Of a DNA stretch of 8,440 bases, positions 1-7,216 are shown one piece after another. The stretch comes from Chitinophaga pinensis. GTDB taxonomy: Bacteria > Bacteroidota > Bacteroidia > AKYH767-A > OLB10. Position 1 is the first letter of the stretch. Every line of letters starts with the position of its first letter. The stretch lies in NCBI GenBank assembly GCA_945872015.1, contig CAMBYJ010000065.1, positions 1-8,440 on the forward strand. The letters are read 5' to 3'. Both the position numbers and the translations under genes were made by a program. The notes below the pieces were generated by a model. The model was not told the DNA's origin, did no database searches, and saw only the letters and a program-made list of their open reading frames with translations.

Positions 1-1059
1 TACTACATAAATCAGTTTATCGAAATTAAATTCGTTATAACGTAATTGTGCGGTTCCTAAATCCTGCGTTAAATAAACGCTGGTTCCATCGCCACGCAAT
101 ACTAATTTATGATCAAGACCGTCATTAGTTAAATCGACCCACACAGAACCATCATCTTTCTGATAAAAAACGCCCTTTGCTAATCCTTCTTGCACAATAT
201 TTTTCCCAAGCAAATAGGTTTCTGACTCGTAATAAAACTTATCAAAGTCGACCCCCATGGTTTGATAGGTCTTTTCAAATCCATCATACACCCAACCGTT
301 CATGGTCTTCCATAATATAACTGTAGAACCATCATTAGTTTCCCAAAGGCGAAGCATTTCTTGAGCTGCAATCATTGCGGGAGCACTTTTCTTTGCTTCC
401 TCTTCGGATTGCCCTTGATCTACTAAAGCATTAATTTGCGACTTATATAACTTATCGAACTCTACATAATATTTACCAACCAGGTGATCCCCTTTCATTC
501 CTGATGATGCGGGCGTTTCTCCATTGCCTAATTGTTGCCATGCATACATCGATTTACAGATATGAATTCCGCGGTCGTTAACAAGATTTACCTTTGAAAC
601 ATTATAACCACAAGCCTTTAAAATTTCAGCAACACTATACCCCAGAAAATTATTACGAAGATGTCCGAGGTGTAAAGGCTTATTGGTATTAGGTGAACTA
701 TACTCAACAACTAGTTTCTTTGACGAATCAGATACTGAAACCGGATAATTATTAGTAGCAAACGTATTTAACTCAGAAAGCCAATTTTCATTTTTGAAGG
801 ATATATTCAAAAACCCTTTTACCACATTAAACGCATTTACTTTATCATAGCTCTGAACTAATTCAGCTCCTAATTCATTGGCAAGAGCATCCGGACTCAT
901 GCGTGCAGCCTTCGCGAGATTGAAAACAACAACTGTCAGATCTCCTTCAAAATCCTTACGGGTGCTATTAATTGAAACTTCTGATGGCGTAATATTAATA
1001 CCATAAAGCTTCTGTAATGCTACGGCAACGGCTTCTTTTAACGAATCTTCAAATAACAT
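1..1059 (-). CDS. argS: Arginyl-tRNA synthetase, N-terminal part (runs off left edge)
   Basis: Class I aminoacyl-tRNA synthetase that charges tRNA-Arg with arginine in the cytoplasm. Reading the minus strand from the ATG at 1059 gives 353 uninterrupted codons up to the window edge, out of roughly 590 expected, so the C-terminal anticodon-binding part is missing. Residues 1-100 fit the N-terminal Add-1 domain that binds the tRNA elbow. Residues 121-137 carry SSPNTNKPLHLGHLRNN, with HLGH (130-133) as the HIGH signature of the ATP site. VNDRG follows at 160-164, and LRGDGTSVYLTQDLGTA at 321-337 is the typical ArgS catalytic-core stretch. The gene lies 43 bp downstream of the arginase gene on the same strand, with no hairpin terminator between them, so the two may share a transcript. 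No clear Shine-Dalgarno precedes the ATG, as is common in Bacteroidota. The identification is firm. Confidence 0.96.
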   Translation of the reverse strand, partial: MLFEDSLKEAVAVALQKLYGINITPSEVSINSTRKDFEGDLTVVVFNLAKAARMSPDALANELGAELVQSYDKVNAFNVVKGFLNISFKNENWLSELNTFATNNYPVSVSDSSKKLVVEYSSPNTNKPLHLGHLRNNFLGYSVAEILKACGYNVSKVNLVNDRGIHICKSMYAWQQLGNGETPASSGMKGDHLVGKYYVEFDKLYKSQINALVDQGQSEEEAKKSAPAMIAAQEMLRLWETNDGSTVILWKTMNGWVYDGFEKTYQTMGVDFDKFYYESETYLLGKNIVQEGLAKGVFYQKDDGSVWVDLTNDGLDHKLVLRGDGTSVYLTQDLGTAQLRYNEFNFDKLIYVV

Positions 1060-1102
1060 AATCTTTTATTAAATCTACTATCTTTCTATTGGATATGCTG
1101 AA

Positions 1103-2047
1103 TTAGGCAATCTGCGCGACTACTCGCTGTAAAATCTCAAAGGTGTTCTCAGCCATAAGGTTTTCTTTATCGAGTGTTGGATTTACTTCAGCGATTTCAA
1201 AGCAGCATACCTTTTCATTTTGTATCAATCGAACACATAACGAACCTGCTTCCTTTTCAGTAATTCCATTACGAACGGGCGTTCCGGTTCCTTTAGATAT
1301 TGAACTATCCATACTATCTACATCAAACGAAACATAAATTAACTGACAATTATTAAGGTAAGCTAAAGCATCACGAGCGATCTTCTCTACCCCATGACGT
1401 TTCACATCACTAGTAGTAAATGTCTTGATTTTATGCTTCTTCATTAAGAAGGTTTCTTCTGGCTCAACGTCGCGAACGGAGATATAAACCAGATCAGAAT
1501 ACTGTACTTTAGGTGAGATACCACCCACTTTTTTCAATTTATTCCAAAGGTCAACCGTCTCCTTATCTGGCTTATTTAACTTATTCGCAATATTATCTTC
1601 TCCTAAAGAAGCAGCCAATGGCATACCGTGTACATTACCTGTTGGGGTTGTATAAGGGGAATGTAAATCGGCATGGGCATCAATCCAGATAACACCTATA
1701 CGAGCTTTTGGGTTTGCCATCTTTATCCCTGCAATGGTACCACCGGCTGTGCTATGATCACCTGCAAGTACGATAGGAAACTCCTTTGCTTTCATGGTAT
1801 CAGACACTGCTTTGCCTAGGTTCTCATAGATACCAAGTATACTACTTAAGCGCTTTGCATATGGACTACCCTGAGGAAGAAATAACATTTTGTTATCGAC
1901 AGCTATCGATACAGCAGGAAGCTTATTAAATAAGTTTGAACCATAATCGAACGCGGCTATTTTTATCGCATCCGGACCCAAACTAGCACCTCGGGTACCC
2001 GCTCCAAGTTCCGATTTCACTTCAATTAACCTAATCTTCTTATGCAT
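1103..2047 (-). CDS. rocF: Arginase-type ureohydrolase
   Basis: A 314-residue member of the arginase/agmatinase (ureohydrolase) family, which hydrolyses a guanidino group to urea. The likely reaction is arginine to ornithine plus urea in the cytoplasm. All Mn-binding positions are visible: H98 in GDHS, D123, H125 and D127 in DAHAD, and D242 and D244 in SFDVD. The catalytic His of the arginase-type GNVHG motif is H140, and E287 lies in EIAEVNP. GNVHGMPL and GTGTPV favour arginase over agmatinase or formimidoylglutamase. Relative to human arginase I, residues that contact the amino-acid end of the substrate differ by my hand alignment: N130 is H129, S137 is T136 and D183 is E195. Substrate is therefore inferred, and agmatine or another guanidino compound is possible. 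The gene diverges from speA and lies upstream of argS. The start at ATG 2047 gives a normal family length. Confidence 0.9.
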   Translation of the reverse strand: MHKKIRLIEVKSELGAGTRGASLGPDAIKIAAFDYGSNLFNKLPAVSIAVDNKMLFLPQGSPYAKRLSSILGIYENLGKAVSDTMKAKEFPIVLAGDHSTAGGTIAGIKMANPKARIGVIWIDAHADLHSPYTTPTGNVHGMPLAASLGEDNIANKLNKPDKETVDLWNKLKKVGGISPKVQYSDLVYISVRDVEPEETFLMKKHKIKTFTTSDVKRHGVEKIARDALAYLNNCQLIYVSFDVDSMDSSISKGTGTPVRNGITEKEAGSLCVRLIQNEKVCCFEIAEVNPTLDKENLMAENTFEILQRVVAQIA

Positions 2048-2150
2048 ATAATTTTTATATTTAACTGTTTTACTGTACTTTATAGTATTTACTTATATTT
2101 ATTAATTCAATTCAAATCACGAATTTATTTTTTCTAATGAATCAACATAT

Positions 2151-2204
2151 TTACTTTCATAAAGAAAGTAAGTTACTTACATTTGCAGAATTAACACAAA
2201 GTAA
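2151..2204. repeat. Nested inverted repeats, putative operator between arginase and speA
   Basis: Two perfect inverted repeats overlap here. TTACTTTC (2151-2158) pairs with GAAAGTAA (2164-2171) across a 5-bp centre. GTAAGTTACTTAC (2168-2180) is a 6-bp inverted repeat around a single T. The unit TTACTT(T/A)C recurs in the same orientation at 2151 and 2173, 22 bp apart. AAAGTAA recurs at 2165 and 2198, 33 bp apart; both distances are close to whole helical turns. The repeats cover the spacer and -7 box of the predicted speA promoter, a position suited to a repressor. The repeats are seen directly; the operator role is inferred. Confidence 0.5.
2155..2185 (+). promoter_or_regulatory. Bacteroidota-type promoter for speA
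   Basis: TACATTTG at 2178-2185 is an exact match to the TAnnTTTG -7 box. TTTC at 2155-2158 lies 19 bp upstream and differs from the TTTG -33 box by one base. The implied transcript start near 2190 leaves a leader of about 25 bases before the ATG at 2217. Matching boxes and spacing are seen; activity is inferred. Confidence 0.6.
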
Positions 2205-2216
2205 CTCACTCGGATT

Positions 2217-3608
2217 ATGAAAAATCGCTACACTGACCTGATTGAACAAACCTTCGACTTTCCTCAAGAAGGGTTTGAAGTTAAGGATGGTTCTCTTTAC
2301 TTTAATGGTGTCCCAATGATGGATATTATCGAACAATACGGAACGCCACTTAAAATAACCTACCTCCCTAAAATCAGCGAACAAATTCAAAAGTCAACGC
2401 GACTTTTCAATGTAGCAATGGCCAAAGCCGGGTACAAAGGTAACTATATGTACTGTTATTGTACAAAAAGTTCACATTTTGAATTTGTGTTAAATGAAGC
2501 ATTAAAGAACGACATCCATTTAGAGACTTCATCAGCCTTCGATATTTCAATTATTAAGAACCTGCACGAGAACAACAAGATTGATAAAGATCGTTATGTG
2601 CTGTGCAACGGATTTAAGAAAGAGAACTATACTGACGGCATTATCGATTTGATGAACGATGGATTTACGAATATAATTCCTATTCTCGACAATAAAGAAG
2701 AGCTGGATTATTATTTAAACAACTACGAAGGAACGATTAAAATAGGGATTCGTATTGCAGCAGAAGAAGAGCCCAATGCAGAATTTTACACTTCGCGTTT
2801 AGGAATTCGTTATAATGAGATTATCGATTTTTATAAAACCAACATCCAAAACAACCCACGTGTCGAATTGAAGTTACTTCACTTCTTTATCAATACAGGC
2901 ATTAAGGATACAGCCTATTATTGGTCAGAGTTACAGAAGAACATAAACCTGTATTGCGACCTTCGAAAGATTTGTCCAGAATTAGGCCTGTTAGATATTG
3001 GAGGCGGCTTCCCTATCAGAACCAAACTTGACTTCAGCTATGATTATCAGTACATGGCCGATGAGATTATTCGCCAGATTAAAGTCGCTTGCGAATCCAA
3101 AGAAGTCGAAGAACCAACCATTGTAACTGAGTTCGGATCCTTTACAGTTGGGGAAAGTGGAGCTATTTTGTTTAGCATTGTTGGACAAAAGCAACAAAAC
3201 GATAATGAGTTATGGAGCATGATTGACTCGTCTTTCATCACAACATTACCTGATACCTGGGGTCTAAAGCAGAAATTCATTTTATTGGCTATTAACAATT
3301 GGGAGCAAGAGTTTCAGCGTGTAAACCTTGGTGGAATTACATGCGATAGCGACGATTACTATATAATGGAGTCGATTAGAAACCGTGTCTTTTTGCCCAA
3401 AAGCGCCGAAGGAGAAACCCAATATTTAGGATTCTTCCATACGGGAGCCTATCAAGAGAGTTTAGGAGGATATGGTGGCATTCAGCATTGCTTGATTCCC
3501 GCACCTAAACATGTTTTAATTGACCGCGATGAGGATGGCGAATACACAACCCGTTTGTTTGCTAAAGAGCAAAGCGCCAAAAACATGATGAAAATCTTGG
3601 GTTATTAA
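2217..3608 (+). CDS. speA: Arginine decarboxylase, PLP-dependent fold type III (short Bacteroidota form)
   Basis: Decarboxylates arginine to agmatine, the first step of the arginine route to putrescine and longer polyamines; cytoplasmic. The 463-residue protein has the alanine-racemase-like barrel followed by a C-terminal beta domain. The PLP lysine is K84 in YCYCTKSSH. Residues 262-266 (GGGFP) form the phosphate-binding glycine loop, and EFGSF (305-309) supplies the usual Glu near the cofactor. In the second half, CDSDD (376-380) carries the catalytic Cys and Asp contributed across the dimer, and GAYQ (410-413) the conserved Tyr. It is about 170-200 residues shorter than the E. coli SpeA type but matches the form I recall from flavobacteria and relatives. 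A diaminopimelate, ornithine or carboxynorspermidine decarboxylase is less likely, given the close resemblance to that group. It diverges from the arginase gene, so the two could compete for arginine or act in sequence. Confidence 0.88.
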   Translation: MKNRYTDLIEQTFDFPQEGFEVKDGSLYFNGVPMMDIIEQYGTPLKITYLPKISEQIQKSTRLFNVAMAKAGYKGNYMYCYCTKSSHFEFVLNEALKNDIHLETSSAFDISIIKNLHENNKIDKDRYVLCNGFKKENYTDGIIDLMNDGFTNIIPILDNKEELDYYLNNYEGTIKIGIRIAAEEEPNAEFYTSRLGIRYNEIIDFYKTNIQNNPRVELKLLHFFINTGIKDTAYYWSELQKNINLYCDLRKICPELGLLDIGGGFPIRTKLDFSYDYQYMADEIIRQIKVACESKEVEEPTIVTEFGSFTVGESGAILFSIVGQKQQNDNELWSMIDSSFITTLPDTWGLKQKFILLAINNWEQEFQRVNLGGITCDSDDYYIMESIRNRVFLPKSAEGETQYLGFFHTGAYQESLGGYGGIQHCLIPAPKHVLIDRDEDGEYTTRLFAKEQSAKNMMKILGY

Positions 3609-3646
3609 ATCAAAATTGTTGATAATATTTAGGTGAATGCTGCGTT

Positions 3647-3674
3647 TTTGATGGTGAAAGTTTGATTATCTTTG
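3647..3674 (+). promoter_or_regulatory. Possible Bacteroidota-type promoter for the lipoprotein gene
   Basis: TATCTTTG at 3667-3674 matches the TAnnTTTG -7 box exactly. TTTG at 3647-3650 could be the -33 box, but the spacer is 16 bp, shorter than the usual 19 or so. Transcription would begin near 3680, about 12 bases before the ATG at 3692. Confidence 0.42.
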
Positions 3675-3691
3675 ATAAAATTTTTAACCCC

Positions 3692-4558
3692 ATGAAAAAA
3701 CTACTAGGTATTATCTCAATTGCCACTATTATTTACGGATGTGGCGGACCTGATTACAAATCAGAAGTGGAGCGCATGATGAAAGAGCGCGACAGTCTTA
3801 TGACGCAATACGATGCTAAGGATTCAATGATTAATGGTTATATGCAGGATATCGCAGAGATTCAGGCAAGCATTGAAAACTTAACGCAGCAGGAGGCAAT
3901 GATCAACAAGAGTGACATGAACAATCCTGAGGCTTCTACTACAGCAAAGCAAAACATTCTTAACAATGTTGAATCGATTAAGCAATTAATTGAAGAGAAC
4001 AAGAATAAACTAGCTGACCTACAAGCTAAAATTCGTCGTTCAAATGTTAAAATCACTGAAATGGAAAAAATCATTTCAGGATTGAACGACCAATTAGCAT
4101 TGCGTGACTCAAGTATAAACTCACTAAACGAGAAAGTAGTTGCTTTAAACGGAACTATAACTAACATGCAAGGTGAGATTGATAATGTAAAAGCTGAGAA
4201 CCAGGTTAAAGCAAGTGAGATTGCTGACAAAACAACTAAGTTGCATACTGCATTTTACACAGTTGGATCATACAAAGAGCTAAGAGATAAAAAAGTATTA
4301 TCTAAGCAAGGTGGTTTCTTAGGAATAGGAAAGGCAAAATCGATGGTTCCTGATTTCAATCAAAATGCATTTACGCAAATCGATTACACTTCGACTAAAA
4401 CTATTTCGATTAATAAGAAAGATGCAAAATTAGTTAGTACGCATCCTTCTGGAACTTACAAAATTCAGAAAGCAAATGAGAAGGTAACTTCTATCGAAAT
4501 TACTGATCCAGAAAATTTCTGGAAGGCATCAAAGTACTTAGTAGTAGTTGCTGAATAA
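3692..4558 (+). CDS. Coiled-coil lipoprotein, conserved in Bacteroidota, function unknown
   Basis: Exported, lipid-anchored protein of 288 residues. Residues 1-16 form a signal peptide (two lysines, then a hydrophobic run), ending at a lipobox IIYG-C with C17 as the lipidated residue. The next residues, GGPDYK, put an Asp at +4; the outer-membrane or surface destination is not certain. Residues 22-185 are rich in E, K, Q, N and L with heptad-like spacing, consistent with long coiled coil, broken near 73-83 by an N/P/S-rich stretch. A compact C-terminal domain (about 186-288) contains FLGIGKAK (209-216), a THPSGTYK stretch (250-257) and ITDPENFWKASKYLVV (270-285). I recall this ending from Bacteroidota lipoproteins of similar architecture but know no firm function; related proteins may carry an adhesin-type name. 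I chose ATG 3692 over a TTG at 3662, because the longer start would spoil the signal peptide and overlap the promoter. A strong terminator follows, so it is likely monocistronic. Confidence 0.85.
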   Translation: MKKLLGIISIATIIYGCGGPDYKSEVERMMKERDSLMTQYDAKDSMINGYMQDIAEIQASIENLTQQEAMINKSDMNNPEASTTAKQNILNNVESIKQLIEENKNKLADLQAKIRRSNVKITEMEKIISGLNDQLALRDSSINSLNEKVVALNGTITNMQGEIDNVKAENQVKASEIADKTTKLHTAFYTVGSYKELRDKKVLSKQGGFLGIGKAKSMVPDFNQNAFTQIDYTSTKTISINKKDAKLVSTHPSGTYKIQKANEKVTSIEITDPENFWKASKYLVVVAE

Positions 4559-4576
4559 GCAATTAAAATAATTCAG

Positions 4577-4606
4577 AAAAGGCATCTTTAATCGGATGCC
4601 TTTTTT
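4577..4606 (+). terminator. Rho-independent terminator after the lipoprotein gene
   Basis: A perfect 10-bp stem, AAAAGGCATC (4577-4586) with GATGCCTTTT (4595-4604), closes an 8-base loop and runs into six consecutive T residues (4601-4606). It starts 18 bp after the lipoprotein stop codon and ends only 15 bp before the acyltransferase ATG. Confidence 0.88.
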
Positions 4607-4621
4607 ATTTTAGAGGAAATT

Positions 4622-5170
4622 ATGAGGAAAGCATTCTACCAATTTTTGTTTAGGCTATTCAAATGGGAAATCATCAATGCTCCTGCGCTTAATACTTTTC
4701 AATATGTAATGATAGCTGCGCCACATTCGAGCAACTGGGATTTTTTTGTTGGATTAGCAGTGAAGAATATTCTTAAAATACACCCCCATTTTTTTGCTAA
4801 AAAAGAATTGTTCTTTTTCCCTTTTAATCTACTCTTGAAGTCGATTGGAGGAATTCCAGTTGATAGAGCCAATAAGCATGATTTAGTTTCAGATATCAGT
4901 AAGCAATTCGCAAATGATAATACATTTTCATTAGCACTAGCACCGGAAGGAACCAGAAAGGCGGTACCTAAATTCAAAACAGGATTTTACCAGATTGCTT
5001 GTCAGGCTAAAGTAGCGATTGTAATGGTTGGCTTAGACTACAAGAGAAAAGAAGTCACCTTTGCCCCACCCTTTCATCCAACAGGCGATTTAACAAAAGA
5101 CAGTTTAATAATGGCTGAATTTTATAAAGACAAAACCGGTAAGCACAGAAATGTAGGTTCGATTATTTAA
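4622..5170 (+). CDS. PlsC-type (1-acylglycerol-3-phosphate family) acyltransferase
   Basis: Small 182-residue protein of the glycerolipid acyltransferase (LPLAT) family, whose members transfer a fatty acyl chain to a lysophospholipid or similar acceptor at the inner membrane. Motif I is HSSNWD with H35 and D40 in the catalytic H-x4-D spacing. Motif II is GGIPVDR (76-82), motif III PEGTR (108-112), and a motif IV-like hydrophobic strand IVMVGL lies at 133-138. The hydrophobic N-terminus (about 5-35) may dip into the membrane. It is shorter than typical PlsC (about 240 residues), so it may not be the housekeeping lysophosphatidic acid acyltransferase; an acceptor such as another lysolipid is possible. 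GAGGA (4613-4617) is a rare good Shine-Dalgarno here, 4 bases before the ATG. No separate promoter is evident after the upstream terminator, so expression may rely on read-through. The last 8 bp overlap the end of convergent purC. Confidence 0.85.
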   Translation: MRKAFYQFLFRLFKWEIINAPALNTFQYVMIAAPHSSNWDFFVGLAVKNILKIHPHFFAKKELFFFPFNLLLKSIGGIPVDRANKHDLVSDISKQFANDNTFSLALAPEGTRKAVPKFKTGFYQIACQAKVAIVMVGLDYKRKEVTFAPPFHPTGDLTKDSLIMAEFYKDKTGKHRNVGSII

Positions 5171-6131
5171 CCAACGCTTTAATTGCTTCGTTGCAATTAC
5201 TTAAAACACGCGTTTGAATATCTTCATCATTCCCTTTGACAAACTTTTTACCGCTCACCTGCTCGTACAACTCTATGTAGCGCTCGCTAATTTCGTGAAT
5301 GAATTCATCAGAGAATGTTGGTATCACTTGACCTTCCTTTCCTTGAAAATCATTAGCAATTAACCATTGGCGCAGGAACTCTTTCGACAACTGACGCTGA
5401 GGTTCATTGTTCTCTAAACGTTGCGCATATCCGTCAGCATAAAAATAGCGAGATGAATCAGGTGTATGAATCTCATCGATTAAATAAATAACATCATCTG
5501 CTTTTCCAAATTCATATTTCGTATCAACTAATATCAATCCTTTTTCAGCAGCCATTTCACTTCCTCGCTGGTATAAAGCGCGAGTATATTTTTCAAGAAC
5601 TAAATAATCTGCTTCACTTACGATTCCTTGATTTAAAATCTCTTCTCTTGAAATATCTAAATCATGACCGTGATCGCTCTTCGTTGTAGGCGTAATTATC
5701 GGCTCAGGGAAGGCTTGATTTTCTTTCATCCCGTCTGGCATAGCAACTCCACAAATAATGCGCTTACCTGCACTGTACTCACGCCATGCATGTCCAGTCA
5801 AATAACCACGAATAACCATTTCTACTTTAAACGTCTGACATAATCGTCCGATAGTTACATTCGGATCCGGCACCGATAATACCCAATTCGGACAAATATC
5901 TTTTGTTGCATCTAGAAAATGTGCTGCCAGTTGATTTAACACCTGACCCTTATAAGGAATAGGTCGAGGCATAACGAAATCAAAAGCTGATATGCGATCA
6001 CTAACTACCATCAACATCCAATTATTATCAATCACATACACATCACGCACCTTACCATGATAGATAGAAGTTGTTCTTTCAAATTTAAAATCGGTATGAT
6101 GTAAGCAGTTTTGCATTTCACTTTGCAACAT
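5163..6131 (-). CDS. purC: Phosphoribosylaminoimidazole-succinocarboxamide synthase (SAICAR synthetase)
   Basis: Catalyses the ATP-dependent joining of CAIR and aspartate to SAICAR, in de novo purine synthesis; cytoplasmic. Its 322 residues make it the longer PurC form, about 80 longer than E. coli PurC. Recognisable family motifs in order are GKVRDVY (26-32), which forms part of the nucleotide site, SDRISAFD (44-51), EMVIRGYLTGHAWREY (103-118 region), TPTTKSDHGHD (147-157), LVDTKYEFG (201-209) and DEIHTPDSSRYF (219-230). ATG 6131 is taken as the start; a second Met at residue 6 would also leave every motif intact. It lies 23 bp downstream of phoH on the same strand with no terminator between, so the two are probably co-transcribed. 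No other purine genes are in the window. Its last codons overlap the end of the convergent acyltransferase gene. Confidence 0.96.
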   Translation of the reverse strand: MLQSEMQNCLHHTDFKFERTTSIYHGKVRDVYVIDNNWMLMVVSDRISAFDFVMPRPIPYKGQVLNQLAAHFLDATKDICPNWVLSVPDPNVTIGRLCQTFKVEMVIRGYLTGHAWREYSAGKRIICGVAMPDGMKENQAFPEPIITPTTKSDHGHDLDISREEILNQGIVSEADYLVLEKYTRALYQRGSEMAAEKGLILVDTKYEFGKADDVIYLIDEIHTPDSSRYFYADGYAQRLENNEPQRQLSKEFLRQWLIANDFQGKEGQVIPTFSDEFIHEISERYIELYEQVSGKKFVKGNDEDIQTRVLSNCNEAIKALVK

Positions 6132-6154
6132 AATTCAATTCGGTTTTATTATTC

Positions 6155-7216
6155 TTAATCTGATTCTTTTTCTGATTGTTCTTGATTGTTTCGCTTTGAA
6201 GGTCGACGGCCTTTATAATCGCGATTGTTATCTTTCTCCTGCACTGGTTCTTTATCGTAAGCATGAATGATATCACGCACTAAACGGTGACGAACGACAT
6301 CGGTAGCATCTAACGTTACAAATTCAATCCCATCAATATTTTTTAGCAATCGCGTTGCTTGTATTAAACCCGATGGCTGGTATTTAGGTAAATCAACTTG
6401 TGTAGTATCTCCTGTGACAATAAACTTTGCAGATGGCCCCATACGAGTAAGAAACATCTTCAACTGACTCTCGGTTGCATTCTGTGCCTCGTCTAAAATC
6501 ACAAAGGCATTATCGAGTGTTCGTCCACGCATAAACGCAAGCGGAGCAACTTCAATTACACCGTTCTCTAAAAACGTTTTCAATTTTTCTCCTGGCACCA
6601 TATCAAACAAGGCGTCATATAACGGACGTAAATAAGGATCAATTTTTTCTTTTAGGTCGCCGGGAAGGAAACCAAGATTCTCTCCTGCTTCTACAGCTGG
6701 ACGCGTTAATATGATTCTACGGATTTCTTTATTCTTTAATGCACGAACTGCGAGAGCTACAGCTGTATATGTTTTTCCTGTACCTGCAGGTCCGATAGCG
6801 AATACAATATCATTTTTTTCAGTTGCACTAACTAGTTTACGCTGATTTGGAGTACGAGCTTTAACGATTAGTCCACCAGGTGCAAACACCAATACATCTT
6901 TCTGCTCTGCGGCTTGAGGTGCATGTGGCTTATTTGATGGCTCTGAATCTTTTTCTGTAGAAATACGACCTGATAAAATAAAGTCAACTTCTGTTGGAGT
7001 AAGAATAGAATGCTCTTTAAAATATTCGATTAACTGATGTAACTTCGTTTCAAGTAAAGTGATTTGATTCGCTTCGCCAATTAATTTTATTTCATTGCCT
7101 CTTGCTACAACTTTTAACGCTGGAAATTTCCTACGTAAAACCTCGATGTTTCCATCATTTACTCCATAAAAATCGACTGCATTTGCAAATTCAATGGGAA
7201 TTATTACCTCTTTCAA
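6155..7216 (-). CDS. phoH: PhoH family ATPase (PhoH-like protein), TTG start
   Basis: Cytoplasmic P-loop ATPase of the PhoH family, related to the nucleotide-binding half of superfamily 1 helicases and often linked to RNA metabolism; its exact substrate is unsettled. Residues 1-65 form the small N-terminal domain seen in PhoH/YbeZ proteins, and about 85-105 is a linker. The ATPase core follows, with Walker A GPAGTGKT (142-149), MRGRTL (229-234), Walker B VILDEAQN (239-246), TGDTTQVDL (268-276) and DVVRHRLVRDII (306-317). After residue 320 there is a charged tail rich in K, R, E, N and Q, bringing the total to 353. The first codon is TTG at 7216: an in-frame TGA sits directly before it, and no ATG occurs in the next 48 codons, which encode conserved N-terminal domain. 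It precedes purC by 23 bp and diverges from the helical-repeat gene. Confidence 0.94.
   Translation of the reverse strand: MKEVIIPIEFANAVDFYGVNDGNIEVLRRKFPALKVVARGNEIKLIGEANQITLLETKLHQLIEYFKEHSILTPTEVDFILSGRISTEKDSEPSNKPHAPQAAEQKDVLVFAPGGLIVKARTPNQRKLVSATEKNDIVFAIGPAGTGKTYTAVALAVRALKNKEIRRIILTRPAVEAGENLGFLPGDLKEKIDPYLRPLYDALFDMVPGEKLKTFLENGVIEVAPLAFMRGRTLDNAFVILDEAQNATESQLKMFLTRMGPSAKFIVTGDTTQVDLPKYQPSGLIQATRLLKNIDGIEFVTLDATDVVRHRLVRDIIHAYDKEPVQEKDNNRDYKGRRPSKRNNQEQSEKESD

Noticed and set aside
1070..1077. TAGATTTA on the minus strand as a separate argS promoter
   Set aside because: The last base departs from TAnnTTTG and no -33 element is found at the expected spacing.
2048..2150. Promoter for the arginase gene
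   Set aside because: I searched the minus strand for TAnnTTTG; the nearest, GTGATTTG (2120 down to 2113), misses both key TA bases, so no call is made.
2991..3298. Two overlapping minus-strand open frames inside speA
   Set aside because: Both are shadows of a well-conserved coding region, with no recognisable protein features.
3662..3691. Ten-codon N-terminal extension of the lipoprotein from a TTG
   Set aside because: It would put a charged segment before the signal peptide and overlaps the probable -7 box; ATG 3692 gives a standard lipoprotein signal.
3862..4230. 122-codon open frame on the minus strand inside the lipoprotein gene
   Set aside because: It is the antisense of the coiled-coil region; its hydrophobic S/L/F/I-rich composition follows from complementing K/E/N-rich codons, and it has no domain or promoter.
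4508..4522. CCAGAAAATTTCTGG palindrome near the end of the lipoprotein gene
   Set aside because: It lies in coding sequence for the apparently conserved DPENFW stretch and has no T-run; it is best explained by codon constraint.
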